Source: Pseudomonas reidholzensis (GTDB lineage Bacteria > Pseudomonadota > Gammaproteobacteria > Pseudomonadales > Pseudomonadaceae). Taken from it: 64,000 bases of DNA. This document shows, one piece after another, positions 1 through 12,008 of the stretch. A program made the translations under genes and the position numbers. The stretch is from assembly GCF_900536025.1 (NCBI RefSeq), contig NZ_UNOZ01000013.1, forward strand, positions 496,001-560,000. The letters are read 5' to 3'. A model generated the notes under the pieces. It was not told where the DNA came from and ran no database searches. It worked only from the letters and a program-made list of their open reading frames with translations. Numbering within the stretch: the first letter of the stretch is position 1; each line of letters starts with the position of its first letter.

Positions 1-2
1 TG

Positions 3-1526
<1,524 letters not shown>

Positions 1527-1540
1527 GGCCGGGCCGGACA

Positions 1541-1562
1541 AGCCCCTGATTGATGGGGCTTA
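1541..1562 (-). terminator. hairpin between GH15 and HU genes
   Basis: AAGCCCC and GGGGCTT arms close around an eight-base loop just beyond the stop codons of the two convergent genes. There is no strong T-run on either strand, so termination is plausible but not certain. Confidence 0.4.
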
Positions 1563-1568
1563 GCTCTC

Positions 1569-1850
1569 TCAGAATGCGGGGTTGACCGTTCGTTTCAGGC
1601 CTTGACCGGCTTTGAACGTGGGCTTGTTGCACGATGGAATGTTGATCCTCTGCTTGGTGCGCGGATTGCGCCCGACGCGTGGCTTGGTTTGGGAAACGCT
1701 GAAGGAGCCGAAGTTGACGATGCCGACGGCTTTGCCTTGCTTCAGCGTTTCTCCAACGGCTTCCAGGATCGAGTCCAGCGCCTTTCGCGCCAGGATTTTA
1801 GAGATGCCGGCACGTTCGGCGATAGCGGCGACCAGTTGTTTTTTATTCAT
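1569..1850 (-). CDS. HU family DNA-binding protein
   Basis: A 93-residue protein with the HU/IHF fold. It starts MNKKQLVAAIAERAG, has the central GFGSF-like stretch (NFGSFSV) and the arm motif GRNPRTKQRINIPSCNKP, where the intercalating proline region sits. HU proteins bend and compact DNA non-specifically. An AGGATGAAGCC sequence before the ATG gives a good ribosome binding site. The Pseudomonas genome encodes several HU paralogues (HupA, HupB, HupN); the extended arm and C-terminal TVNPAF make this one a secondary paralogue, so no symbol is assigned. Confidence 0.9.
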   Translation of the reverse strand: MNKKQLVAAIAERAGISKILARKALDSILEAVGETLKQGKAVGIVNFGSFSVSQTKPRVGRNPRTKQRINIPSCNKPTFKAGQGLKRTVNPAF

Positions 1851-2434
1851 GGCTTCATCCTGAGCGAGACAGTGAGTAACTCGGCATCGATCACCTCCCT
1901 ACTTGCGGTAGGGGAGGTGTGCGCTGGGTGCAGTGTCTGGATATTGGCCGGGGGTGCACAACTGGCAAAAATGCTAGGTAGGGGCATGGAATCTGTTTGG
2001 CTCTGATGTGCATGCCACTGGCTTTTGTAGCGTCCTCAGGATCGAGCGCCGCTCGATCTCGAGCGCGGTACAAGTCCCCAAGCCATGCACGTGATCGCCA
2101 TGACAGGGTCCCTGTTGTGCTGCTTGAGGGGCTGATCACGGCGTGTCGAAATGCGAGCCGGCCCGCATGTCCTGCGCCACCTCCGTTATTCGTTTGATTT
2201 ATTAGCGTTGTAGCTAAATCGTCTTGCCCGCCCGACGCCATCCCTTGCCTGTTTGCAAACAGGGCGCTTAGCCTTTTCAAGGCCTGGACGCGCCGCCGGG
2301 GAACTCCTGCTCGTCCCACGACGACACTGCATACTCGCCAAACCCCGCCGCCCCCAGCCTAGAACCTCCACTCACTCACTGGCGCATCGACCGCCTGAAG
2401 GATGGCGGCCGCGCGCAACAATCAGGTGCACGCC
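1851..2434. other. intergenic region between HU and methyltransferase genes
   Basis: These 584 bases contain no convincing gene. They hold the promoter region of the HU gene at the left end, a short CCCTAC/GTAGGG hairpin near 1900, and at 2011-2054 one copy of a diverged dispersed repeat that recurs at the right end of the window. Confidence 0.5.
2011..2054. repeat. dispersed intergenic repeat, copy 1
   Basis: This stretch matches 63957-64000 at about 36 of 44 positions by eye. The best conserved part is GATCGAGCGCCG. Both copies are outside genes, and the second runs off the end of the window. Confidence 0.5.
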
Positions 2435-3247
2435 ATGAGCACACCCCTGGATATGAACGCATTGAAGGCCCGCCAACAGGCGGCGTGGGCCAGCGGCGAC
2501 TACGCCGTCATCGGTACCACCCTGCAGTTGGTCGGCGAACGGTTGGCCGAGGCCTGTGACCTGCGCTGGGACGAGCAGGTGCTGGATGTCGCCGCCGGCA
2601 ATGGCAACGCGACGCTGGCCGCGGCACGCCGCGGATGTCGGGTGACCTCCACCGACTATGTGCCCGAGCTGTTGAAACGTGGTGAAGAGCGCGCCCGCGC
2701 CGAACACTTGCAGGTGCAGTTTCAGACCGCCGATGTCGAGGCCTTGCCGTTTGCTGACGGCACCTTCGATGTGGTGCTGTCGACCTTTGGCGTGATGTTT
2801 GCGCCGGATCAGGCGCAGGCCGCTAAAGAGCTGGCCCGGGTCTGCCGGCCGGGCGGCCGGATCGGCCTGGCCAACTGGACGCCGCAGGGTTTCGTCGGGC
2901 AGATGTTCAAGACCCTCGGCCGGCATTTGCCGCCGCCTGCCGGGGCGCAACCGCCGTCGCGCTGGGGCGATGAAGAGCAACTGCGCGAGCTGTTTGGCGA
3001 GGCGATCGGGTCGCTCAAGGTAAGCCGCGAGCAGTTCAATTTCCGCTATCGCTCGGCGGCGCATTTCATCGATGTGTTTCGGACCTGGTATGGGCCGGTG
3101 CACAAGGCGTTTGCGTCGTTGGAGAGCGAGGCTGCGGCGGCGTTGGAGCGTGATCTGACGCAGCTGTTGAATGACGGCAACGTGGCGGGCGATGTCTCGC
3201 TGGTGGTGCCGAGCGAGTACCTTGAGGTAGTGATCACCCGGCGCTAA
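2435..3247 (+). CDS. class I SAM-dependent methyltransferase
   Basis: A 270-residue protein with the Rossmann-like methyltransferase fold. Motif I is VLDVAAGNGNATLAAA, followed by an acidic post-I residue (TSTDYVPE), motif II VEALPFADGTFDVVLS and the FGVMFAPD loop typical of the UbiE/Methyltransf_11 group. Substrate unknown. An ATG at 2402 is in frame, but CAGGTG placed eight bases before the ATG at 2435 supports the shorter form. The gene stands alone, followed by a REP pair. Confidence 0.82.
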   Translation: MSTPLDMNALKARQQAAWASGDYAVIGTTLQLVGERLAEACDLRWDEQVLDVAAGNGNATLAAARRGCRVTSTDYVPELLKRGEERARAEHLQVQFQTADVEALPFADGTFDVVLSTFGVMFAPDQAQAAKELARVCRPGGRIGLANWTPQGFVGQMFKTLGRHLPPPAGAQPPSRWGDEEQLRELFGEAIGSLKVSREQFNFRYRSAAHFIDVFRTWYGPVHKAFASLESEAAAALERDLTQLLNDGNVAGDVSLVVPSEYLEVVITRR

Positions 3248-3265
3248 ATCAAGAGCACCGGATAA

Positions 3266-3366
3266 CCCTGTGGGAGCGGGTTTACCCGCGAACAAGGGCG
3301 AAGCCCTTGCCATACGACGAGGTTGCCTGGACGGGCCTCTTCGCGGGTAAACCCGCTCCCACAGGG
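3266..3366. repeat. inverted REP pair
   Basis: CCTGTGGGAGCGGGTTTACCCGCGAA faces its inverse copy TTCGCGGGTAAACCCGCTCCCACAGG across about 45 bases. This is the common palindromic repeat of P. putida-type genomes, and it lies between two co-directional genes. Confidence 0.9.
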
Positions 3367-3496
3367 TGGAGAGGAGCGCTCTGGATAGCGTGCGGTCAGG
3401 TGCAAATCTCGCGACCTCAACTCCACCATTCCATTGCCTATCGCAATCCCCATCCATGGTAGAAACAGCGCTCCTCCTCGCGCATGGAGCGCTGCA

Positions 3497-4687
3497 ATGC
3501 CGTCACCCGCCCACCCACGCTTCGGCCTGTTCTGCGTCGCCAGCTTTCTCCTCTCGATCGCCTACGGCGCGACCTTCCTGCTGTCGTTACTGGTGACCTC
3601 GTTCGGCGGCACCGAGCGCGATGCCGGGCAGGTCTTCGCCGTGGCCATGGTCAGCACCTTGCTGGCGGTGCTGGCCTCGGGGCATGTCATGCAGCGCCTG
3701 GGCGCACCGCGCTGTATTGCGCTGGGCGCCGTGGCCCTGGTGATCGCTTCGTTAGGCTTCGCGCTGGCGCCGGGGCTCGGGCTGCTGCTGATGGGCTGCG
3801 GCCTGCTGCTCGGGGTCGGCTGGGGGATGTTCTACACGGTCGGCCCGATCATGGTCGCGGCGATGGTCGAGCCGGCCCGGCGCACGCACTGCTTTGCGCT
3901 GCTGTCAGGCAGCATGCTGGCGGGCATCGGCAGCGGCCCGTTGGCCGGCAAGCTGGCAGGGCTTGCCGGGCTGCCGGTGCAGGCGGCGTTTGTTGCCGCG
4001 GCAGTGGCGGCGGCACTCGGCGGGTTGTACTTCTGGCGCTTGGGTAGCGCTCAGGGTGACGCGGCGCAGCGCCCGGCCGAGCGGGTGCAGATCAGCCTGG
4101 GCGCAGCGGCCAGCGTGCTGCGCTCGCGCTCGGCGCTGTCGATCCTGATGGTCGGCCTGGGCGGGGCGATCTTTGGTGGCATGGGCAGTTTCCAGACCAG
4201 TTACGCCGCCAGCCACGGCCTGGATTATGCGCTGTTCTTCGTCGGCTTCATGGGCGCGGCCATCGCCTGTCGGCTGCTGGTCGCCGGCTGGGTGGTGAAG
4301 CGTCATCCACTGTCGACCTCGGCGCTGTTGACCACGCTGATGCTGATCGCGGTGCTGGGCTTTGGCGAGTGGGTACAGGGCAGCATCAGTTACCTGCTGA
4401 CGGCCGCGCTGCTGGGGGTCGGCTATGGGCTGAACTACTCGGTGATCAATGGCCTGGCGGCGAACGAGGCCCCGTCGAAACTGACTGCGCAGGCGCTGCT
4501 GCTGTTCAGCCTGGCGTATTTTGTCGGGGTGTTCGGCTTCCCCTTCGTTGCCGGCAAGCTGATCAGCCAGACGGGCGTCGAAGGGATGTTGACGAGTGTC
4601 AGGGTGATTGCCGGGTTGGTCTGGCTGTTGAGTGTGGGGCGCTGGTTGAGCTGGCGCTTGCGCAAGGCCGCGGCGGTTGTGGAGTAA
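3497..4687 (+). CDS. MFS transporter
   Basis: A 396-residue, very hydrophobic protein with about 12 membrane segments, laid out as two six-helix halves with a short basic central loop near residue 200. The ATG at 3497 is preferred because GGAG lies seven bases upstream; earlier in-frame codons have no such site. It resembles drug or metabolite efflux-type major facilitator proteins; the substrate is not evident. It stands next to a TetR gene but is separated from it by a hairpin (near 4690), and that regulator fits the pyrimidine genes better. Confidence 0.85.
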   Translation: MPSPAHPRFGLFCVASFLLSIAYGATFLLSLLVTSFGGTERDAGQVFAVAMVSTLLAVLASGHVMQRLGAPRCIALGAVALVIASLGFALAPGLGLLLMGCGLLLGVGWGMFYTVGPIMVAAMVEPARRTHCFALLSGSMLAGIGSGPLAGKLAGLAGLPVQAAFVAAAVAAALGGLYFWRLGSAQGDAAQRPAERVQISLGAAASVLRSRSALSILMVGLGGAIFGGMGSFQTSYAASHGLDYALFFVGFMGAAIACRLLVAGWVVKRHPLSTSALLTTLMLIAVLGFGEWVQGSISYLLTAALLGVGYGLNYSVINGLAANEAPSKLTAQALLLFSLAYFVGVFGFPFVAGKLISQTGVEGMLTSVRVIAGLVWLLSVGRWLSWRLRKAAAVVE

Positions 4688-4780
4688 ATTGCCGGCTGAG
4701 GGGCCGGCAGCCTATCTGGCTGCGCACGGATACCCGCAAAACTGTTAGCCTTGAGGGGTTTCAGGCGTTTTGGACAGGCC

Positions 4781-5401
4781 ATGGCCAACCACAAGATCGA
4801 GATCCGCCGGCGCAACGTCGAGAAGATTCTGCAGGCCGCCGAGCAGGTGTTTGCCGAGAAGGGCTTTGGTGCCACTTCAATGGGCGATATCGCTGAACGG
4901 GCCGAGCTGCCGCGCTCCAATCTGCACTATTACTTCAGCACCAAGGACGACCTGTACCGCGCGGTGCTGCAGGACCTGCTCGACGTGTGGAAGCAGGATG
5001 CGCTGTGCTTCGAGCAGTTCGACGATCCGCGGGTGGTGCTGACCAGTTATATCCGGGCGAAGATGAGCCACTCGCGCTCGCGTTCGCTGGGTTCGAAGAT
5101 CTGGGCGGAGGAGATGCTGCATGGCGCGCCGCTGCTCGGGGCGAGCCTGGATGACAACCTGGTGCCGTGGGCGCAGTTGAAGATCAACAAGATTCGCCGC
5201 TGGGTGGAGGAGGGGCGGATTCTGCCCGTCGAGCCTTCGGCCTTGCTGTACATGATCTGGGCGTCGACTCAGCACTATGCCGACTTTGGTTATCAGGTGG
5301 CGCTGCTCAATGGTGGTGAGGCGTTGTCGGACATGGGCTTTGAGCGGGCGGTGCAGACGGTGACCGGGGTGATCTTGCGGGGGATTGGGTTGGAGCCTTG
5401 A
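4781..5401 (+). CDS. TetR/AcrR regulator, RutR-like; probable regulator of pyrimidine catabolism
   Basis: A 206-residue protein. The N-terminal HTH shows ILQAAEQVFAEKGFGATSM and IAERAELPRSNLHYYFSTKDDLY. The C-terminal ligand domain (SKIWAEEMLHGAP, WASTQHYADFGYQV) is the RutR/YcdC type, which in E. coli binds uracil. It faces preA convergently across a REP pair, next to a complete uracil degradation set, so control of that set is a reasonable inference. The start at 4781 follows GGACAGGCC; the in-frame codon at 4751 lacks a site. Confidence 0.82.
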   Translation: MANHKIEIRRRNVEKILQAAEQVFAEKGFGATSMGDIAERAELPRSNLHYYFSTKDDLYRAVLQDLLDVWKQDALCFEQFDDPRVVLTSYIRAKMSHSRSRSLGSKIWAEEMLHGAPLLGASLDDNLVPWAQLKINKIRRWVEEGRILPVEPSALLYMIWASTQHYADFGYQVALLNGGEALSDMGFERAVQTVTGVILRGIGLEP

Positions 5402-5428
5402 GAGCTGGGGGCATGTTGTGTCAGTGCT

Positions 5429-5526
5429 GGCCTCTTCGCGGCGGTCCGGCGTCCCGGCAAGCCCGCTCCTACAGGGTTAGCGGTAATCCTTGTAGGAGCG
5501 GCCGGGACGCCGGACCGCCGCGAAGG
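5429..5526. repeat. inverted REP pair, GGGACGCCGG-core variant
   Basis: Two copies of a palindromic repeat with the core GCCGGGACGCCGGACCGCC in inverted orientation, sharing the outer CTCCTACA/TGTAGGAG ends with the other REPs of the window. It separates the convergent TetR and preA genes. Confidence 0.85.
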
Positions 5527-5558
5527 GCTGCGTAGCAGCCCCCGGCGATCTCAGGGCC

Positions 5559-6833
5559 TCAGCTGGCCTCGCGGTAGGGGTTGCGGGGGTCCTGCGTCCA
5601 GTTCAGGTACGGCTTGCCCGTGTCCTGCGGGACCATCTCGATGCAGTCCTCGACCGGGCAGGTGATCTGGCACAGGTTGCAGCCCACGCATTCCTCCTCG
5701 ATCACGCTGTAGCCATGGGTACCGTCCGCCTGCAAGGTACTGCCGATCGCCTGGTGCGAGGTGTCTTCGCAGGCAATGTGGCAACGCCCACAGCCAATGC
5801 ACGCCTCCTGGTCGATCTTGGCGATGACCTTGTAGTTGATGTCCAGGTACTTCCAGTCCGTGGTGTGCCCCACCGCCAGCCCGCGAAACGCCTCCAGGCT
5901 CTGGTGCCCATGCTGGTCCATCCAGCGCGCCAGGCCATCCTGCATGTCTTCGACGATGCGAAAGCCATGCAGCATCGCCGCCGTGCACACCTGCACCGCG
6001 CCACAGCCCAGGGCGACGAACTCGGCGGCGTCACGCCAGTTGCCGATGCCGCCAATGCCGCAGATCGGCAGGCCACGGGTCTGCGGGTCGCGGGCGATCT
6101 CGGCGACCATGTTCAGCGCGATCGGCTTGACCGCCGAGCCGCAGTAACCGCCATGGGTGCTCTGGTCGCCGACGATCGGGTGGGCGACCATGCGGTCGAG
6201 GTCGACGCTGGTGATCGAGTTGATGGTGTTGATCAGCGACACCGCGTCCGCGCCGCCACGGTGGGCCGCGCGGGCCGACTGGCGGATGTCGGTGATGTTG
6301 GGGGTGAGCTTGACGATCACCGGCAGTGAGCAATAGGTCTTGCACCAGCGCGTGACCTGCTCGACGTACTCCGGCACCTGGCCCACCGCGGCGCCCATGC
6401 CGCGCTCAGGCATGCCGTGCGGGCAGCCGAAATTGAGTTCGATGCCATCCGCGCCGGTGGCCTCGACCAGCGGCAGGATGAACTTCCACGATTCTTCTTC
6501 GCACGGCACCATCAGCGACACGATCAGCGCCCGGTCTGGCCAATCCTTCTTCACCTGGGTGATCTCGCGCAGGTTGATCTCCAGCGAGCGGTCGGTGATC
6601 AGTTCGATGTTGTTGATGCCCTGCACCTGGCGGTTGGGGCCGAAATGCGCCGAGTAGCGCGACGACACGTTGACCGCCGCCGGGTCTTCGCCGAGGGTTT
6701 TCCAGACCACCCCACCCCAGCCGGCCTCGAACGCGCGGACCACGTTGTAGGCCTTGTCGGTCGGCGGCGCGGAGGCCAGCCAGAACGGGTTGGGGGACTT
6801 GATGCCAGCGAACACGATAGACAAGTCGGCCAT
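5559..6833 (-). CDS. preA: NAD-dependent dihydropyrimidine dehydrogenase subunit PreA
   Basis: A 424-residue protein. The N-terminal two thirds form the FMN-binding dihydroorotate-dehydrogenase-like barrel (AGIKSPNPFWLASAPPT, ELNFGCPHG, VKLTPN, GIGGIGNW). The C-terminus has two 4Fe-4S clusters (CIGCGRCHIAC and CVGCNLCQITCPVEDC). With PreT it reduces uracil and thymine to 5,6-dihydropyrimidines using NAD(P)H, the first step of reductive pyrimidine breakdown in the cytoplasm. Its ATG abuts the preT stop codon with no gap, so the two are co-translated. Confidence 0.95.
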   Translation of the reverse strand: MADLSIVFAGIKSPNPFWLASAPPTDKAYNVVRAFEAGWGGVVWKTLGEDPAAVNVSSRYSAHFGPNRQVQGINNIELITDRSLEINLREITQVKKDWPDRALIVSLMVPCEEESWKFILPLVEATGADGIELNFGCPHGMPERGMGAAVGQVPEYVEQVTRWCKTYCSLPVIVKLTPNITDIRQSARAAHRGGADAVSLINTINSITSVDLDRMVAHPIVGDQSTHGGYCGSAVKPIALNMVAEIARDPQTRGLPICGIGGIGNWRDAAEFVALGCGAVQVCTAAMLHGFRIVEDMQDGLARWMDQHGHQSLEAFRGLAVGHTTDWKYLDINYKVIAKIDQEACIGCGRCHIACEDTSHQAIGSTLQADGTHGYSVIEEECVGCNLCQITCPVEDCIEMVPQDTGKPYLNWTQDPRNPYREAS

Positions 6834-8201
6834 TTACGCAGCCTCCACATTGAGCATGAGTTGGGCATGGATGGCTTCGGCGGCCAGCTTGCCATGTTGC
6901 ACGGCCTGCACGGTGAGGTCCTGGCCCAGCGCGGTGCAGTCGCCGCCGGCATACACGCCGGGCACGCTGGTGCGCATGCCGGCGTCGACCCGAATGCGTT
7001 CACCGTCGCGGGCCAGTTGCGCGGCCAGCGGGTCGCCCAGGCTGTGCTCGTCGAAGCATTGGCCGATGGCCTTGAAGATCGCATCGGCGGCCAGCTCGAA
7101 GGTCTCGCCGGTGTCGCCCAGGCGGCCTTCGACCAGCGCGGTGCGGGCGAAGCGCATGCCGCGCACGCGGCCATCGTCGTCGAGCAGCACGGCGTCCGGG
7201 CGGGCCCAGGTGTGCAGGCGCACCTGGTTGGCCTTGGCGATGTCCTGTTCATGCTCGGTGGCGCCCATGTCGGCGTGGCCACGGCGGTACACCAGGTTGA
7301 CGTCGCGCGCGCCGAGGCGGCTCATCTGCACGGCCATGTCGATGGCGGTGTTGCCGGCCCCGATCACCAGGCAGCGATCGGCCAGCGGCAGTTGGCTGAG
7401 GTCGTCGGCCTGGCGGAGTTCGCGGATGTAGTCGGTGGCGGCGAGCACGCCCGGCGCCTGTTCATCGGGCAGGCCCAGCTGGCGCACGGCGTTCAGGCCC
7501 AGGCCAAGAAACACCGAATCATACTGCTGGTGCAGGTCGGTCAGGCTGAGGTTGTCGCCCAGGCGCTGGCCGTGGCGGATCTCGATGCCGCCGATGCCCA
7601 GCAGAAACTCGACTTCGCGCTGGGCGTAGTCGTCCACCAGCTTGTAGCGGGCGATGCCGTATTCATTTAGGCCGCCGGATTTTTCGCGTGCTTCGAAGAC
7701 CACCACGTCGTGGCCGTGCATGGCCAGGCGGTGCGCGCAAGAAAGCCCCGCAGGCCCCGCGCCGACCACCGCGATACGTTTGCCACTGGCCGGCGAGCGC
7801 TTGAACGGGTGCTCGCTGAACGCGGCGTTGTCCAGCGCATAGCGTTGCAGCTGGCCGATCAGCACCGGCGCGCACTCCTTGGCGTTGTTGCGCACGCAGG
7901 CCTGCTCGCAGAGGATCTCGGTCGGACAGACGCGGGCACAGCTGCCCCCGAGGATATTCGCCGAGAGGATGCGCTCGGCGGCGCCTTGCAGGTTCTCGTC
8001 ACTGATGCGGTGGATGAACGACGGGATGTCGATCTCACTCGGGCAGGCGTTGACGCAGGGCGCATCGAAACAGTACAGGCAGCGCGAACTCTCGACGGCG
8101 GCCTGGCGAGCGGTAAGCGGTGGGGCAAGGTCGCCGAACTGGCCGGCCAGCTCCTCGGCGCCGGCCCGGGGGCGCGGCAAGTGGTTCAGGGCATCGATCA
8201 C
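6834..8201 (-). CDS. preT: NAD-dependent dihydropyrimidine dehydrogenase subunit PreT
   Basis: A 455-residue flavoprotein of the glutamate synthase small-subunit class. The N-terminus binds Fe-S clusters (CLYCFDAPCVNACP, GSCARVCPTEILCEQAC). An FAD motif VVGAGPAGLSCA lies near residue 150 and an NAD(P) motif VIGAGNTAID near 280. It passes electrons from the nicotinamide cofactor to PreA. Translation starts at a GTG preceded by AGAGAGG. It is the upstream partner of preA, about 130 bases downstream of the dihydropyrimidinase gene, on the same strand. Confidence 0.94.
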   Translation of the reverse strand: MIDALNHLPRPRAGAEELAGQFGDLAPPLTARQAAVESSRCLYCFDAPCVNACPSEIDIPSFIHRISDENLQGAAERILSANILGGSCARVCPTEILCEQACVRNNAKECAPVLIGQLQRYALDNAAFSEHPFKRSPASGKRIAVVGAGPAGLSCAHRLAMHGHDVVVFEAREKSGGLNEYGIARYKLVDDYAQREVEFLLGIGGIEIRHGQRLGDNLSLTDLHQQYDSVFLGLGLNAVRQLGLPDEQAPGVLAATDYIRELRQADDLSQLPLADRCLVIGAGNTAIDMAVQMSRLGARDVNLVYRRGHADMGATEHEQDIAKANQVRLHTWARPDAVLLDDDGRVRGMRFARTALVEGRLGDTGETFELAADAIFKAIGQCFDEHSLGDPLAAQLARDGERIRVDAGMRTSVPGVYAGGDCTALGQDLTVQAVQHGKLAAEAIHAQLMLNVEAA

Positions 8202-8334
8202 GGTTGTAGCCTCTCTCTATTTTTTTTGTCGGAGCAGGCGGCGGTTACCCGCCCGCGCCGTGCGGGTGGATGGCAGTCAACAGCAATACGGCGCCGCCCG
8301 GCTTCTGCTGAGCCGGTGCGGCCTTGCGGGTGGG

Positions 8335-9828
<1,494 letters not shown>

Positions 9829-9855
9829 TCAGTGGCTGGAGGTCACTTGCAATCC

Positions 9856-9869
9856 TGTCAGACCTGACA
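9856..9869. promoter_or_regulatory. palindrome TGTCAG-AC-CTGACA, candidate TetR/RutR-like operator
   Basis: Perfect six-base arms around two bases. The layout is like the E. coli RutR site (six- or seven-base arms around two bases), although the base sequence differs. It lies about 80 bases upstream of the dihydropyrimidinase start. Assignment to the RutR-like regulator at 4781 is inference. Confidence 0.4.
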
Positions 9870-9972
9870 AGAATGAAATCTAGATGCTGATCAAGGTTTG
9901 TTCAAGAAAATAATTTATAAGCTTATAGCTTCAATAACCTATTGAAAAATAACGATTTAACTCGAAAATCAC

Positions 9973-10000
9973 CAAAATGGTGAGCCCCTTCACCATTTTG
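9973..10000. promoter_or_regulatory. 11-bp perfect inverted repeat CAAAATGGTGA/TCACCATTTTG
   Basis: Eleven perfect base pairs close over the six-base loop GCCCCT inside an AT-rich stretch. Without a following T-run and lying between divergent genes, it is more likely a protein binding site than a terminator. The cognate regulator is unknown. Confidence 0.45.
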
Positions 10001-10377
10001 ACGCACTTGACAAGATGCCAAATTGGTCAAGATTTTCCATGCAAAATCAGCTGCTTGAAACCTGGCGTTGGAGCGCGAGCCGCGGGTAAAAAAATCAGGC
10101 TGCACCAGATTGAAACCTGACGCCGCGGCCAGGTGCGGTGCGAGCAGTGCGCGAGGGCCCTCACGGGATGTTCGCGGTTGTTGCTGAATGCTTTGCAGAA
10201 CAGCGCGTTACCTACGGTCGGCGGCGGCCCGTTGGGGCGGCTTCGGCCAACCCGGCACGTTTATTGATTGCGCCCGCAGCCAGGCCGGGCCGCAGGTGCA
10301 GTCGCGCAGGTGTGTGTACTCCGGCCATCGCATTAGCCCGATGAGCAAACAACTAGAAAAAATCTGGAGAAGGCCCC

Positions 10378-11868
10378 ATGCAACAGAGCAGATCCGAAGT
10401 GATCGAAAAGGATGGGTTGTGCGAGCTGAATGCTGGCAGTGACGTGCTCGACAGCCCCCGCTACAACCACGACATGGCCCCGACCAAGGTCCACCAACGC
10501 ACCTGGAACAAGTGGCACATCACCGCCCTGTGGGTCGGCATGTCGATCTGCGTGCCCACCTACACCCTCGGCGGCGTCCTCACCGCCTACTTCGGCCTGA
10601 GCGTCGGCGAGGCGTTGCTGGCGATCCTGCTGGCCAACCTGATCGTGCTGATCCCGCTGACCCTCAACGCCTTCCCCGGTACCAAGTACGGCATTCCGTT
10701 CCCGGTGCTGCTGCGCTCGTCGTTCGGCATCCTCGGCTCCAACGTGCCGTGCCTGATCCGCGCGGTGGTTGCCTGTGGCTGGTTTGGCATCCAGACGATG
10801 TTTGGTGGCCTGGCCATCCACCTGTTCCTCGGCTCGGTGTTCGACGGCTGGAAGGCCCTGGCCGGCACCGGCGAGGTGATCGGCTTCATGATCTTCTGGG
10901 CGCTGAACCTGTGGGTAGTGCTGCGCGGCGCGGAGTCGATCAAGTGGCTGGAGACGCTGTCGGCGCCGCTGTTGGTGGCGGTCGGTTTCGGCCTGCTGTT
11001 CTGGGCCTTGCCGCACATGTCGATGAGCGAGTTGCTGGCGCAACCGCCCAAGCGCCCGGAAGGCGCCAGCGTGGTCAGTTACTTCTGCGCGGGGCTGACG
11101 GCGATGGTCGGTTTCTGGGCCACCCTGTCGCTGAACATTCCTGACTTCAGCCGCTACGCCAAGAGCCAGAAGGACCAGATTCTCGGGCAGATCTTCGGCC
11201 TGCCGCTGACCATGTTCCTGTTCGCCTCGCTGGGCGTGGTGATGACCGCCGCGTCGGCGTCGCTGGTGGGCGAGACGGTGTCCGATCCGGTCAGCCTGAT
11301 CGGCCGCATCCAGAGCCCGGGCTGGGTGGCGCTGGCGATGGCATTGATCGTCATCGCCACGTTGTCGACCAACACCGCGGCGAACATCGTGTCGCCGACC
11401 AACGACTTCCAGAACATCGCCCCGCGCTTGATCGGACGGACCCGTGCGGTGCTGCTGACCGGTGTGATCGGCCTGTTGCTGATGGGCCACGAGTTGCTCA
11501 AGAAGCTCGGCTGGATCGTTTCCGACCTGAGCCTGGAGAGTGTCTATTCCAACTGGTTGCTGGGCTATTCGAGCCTGCTCGGGCCGATTGCCGGGATCAT
11601 GGTGGTGGACTACTTCCTGATACGCCGGCAACAGCTGGACCTCGCCGGCCTGTACCGCGACGACGTCTACCCGGCGTGGAACTGGGCCGGTTTTGCCGCC
11701 TTTGCCTTGCCGGTGGCGCTGACCGTGATGGCCATCGGCAACAGCAGTTTCAGCTGGTTCTACGACTACGGCTGGTTTACCGGCTCGCTGCTCGGCGGGG
11801 GATTGTATTACCTGCTCGGTGGCCTGGCCGCCCGTAGCCCGGCACGTGTGGCCAAGCCGTTACCGTGA
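10378..11868 (+). CDS. NCS1 family nucleobase:cation symporter
   Basis: A 496-residue membrane protein of the NCS1 (CodB/PucI/Mhp1) family with about 12 membrane segments. Recognisable parts are the N-terminal WNKWHITALWVGMSICVPT, the GTKYGIPFPVLLRSSFG loop, and NTAANIVSPTNDFQNIAP in helix 8-9. Members import uracil, cytosine, allantoin or hydantoins with Na+ or H+. Its position inside the uracil degradation locus points to uracil, thymine or a dihydro or hydantoin relative. A GGAGAAGG site precedes the ATG. Confidence 0.92.
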   Translation: MQQSRSEVIEKDGLCELNAGSDVLDSPRYNHDMAPTKVHQRTWNKWHITALWVGMSICVPTYTLGGVLTAYFGLSVGEALLAILLANLIVLIPLTLNAFPGTKYGIPFPVLLRSSFGILGSNVPCLIRAVVACGWFGIQTMFGGLAIHLFLGSVFDGWKALAGTGEVIGFMIFWALNLWVVLRGAESIKWLETLSAPLLVAVGFGLLFWALPHMSMSELLAQPPKRPEGASVVSYFCAGLTAMVGFWATLSLNIPDFSRYAKSQKDQILGQIFGLPLTMFLFASLGVVMTAASASLVGETVSDPVSLIGRIQSPGWVALAMALIVIATLSTNTAANIVSPTNDFQNIAPRLIGRTRAVLLTGVIGLLLMGHELLKKLGWIVSDLSLESVYSNWLLGYSSLLGPIAGIMVVDYFLIRRQQLDLAGLYRDDVYPAWNWAGFAAFALPVALTVMAIGNSSFSWFYDYGWFTGSLLGGGLYYLLGGLAARSPARVAKPLP

Positions 11869-11881
11869 GAACGAGGGGGCT

Positions 11882-11949
11882 GCTTCGCGGGTAAACCCGC
11901 TCCTACAGGATCACCGCTGACCCTGTAGGAGCGGGTTTACCCGCGAAGC
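11882..11949. repeat. inverted REP pair
   Basis: CTTCGCGGGTAAACCCGCTCCTACAGG and its reverse complement are separated by about 14 bases, between the NCS1 and beta-ureidopropionase genes. Confidence 0.9.
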
Positions 11950-12008
11950 GGCCCGCTCAGACACCCACAAAAACGTCATCAGAAGAAAGCGCCTGAGGAG
12001 ACACGCCC

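Noticed and set aside
9834..9856. Sigma-54 promoter (TGGAGGTCACTTGCA)
   Set aside because: The GG and GC elements are nine rather than ten bases apart and the -24 box is weak.
10008..10031. RutR-type site TTGAC...GGTCAA
   Set aside because: The half-sites are too far apart for the known RutR spacing and only five bases of each arm are symmetric.
9923..10105. 60-residue minus-strand frame in the pyrimidine control region
   Set aside because: It spans the 11-bp palindrome and has no ribosome site or protein-like features.
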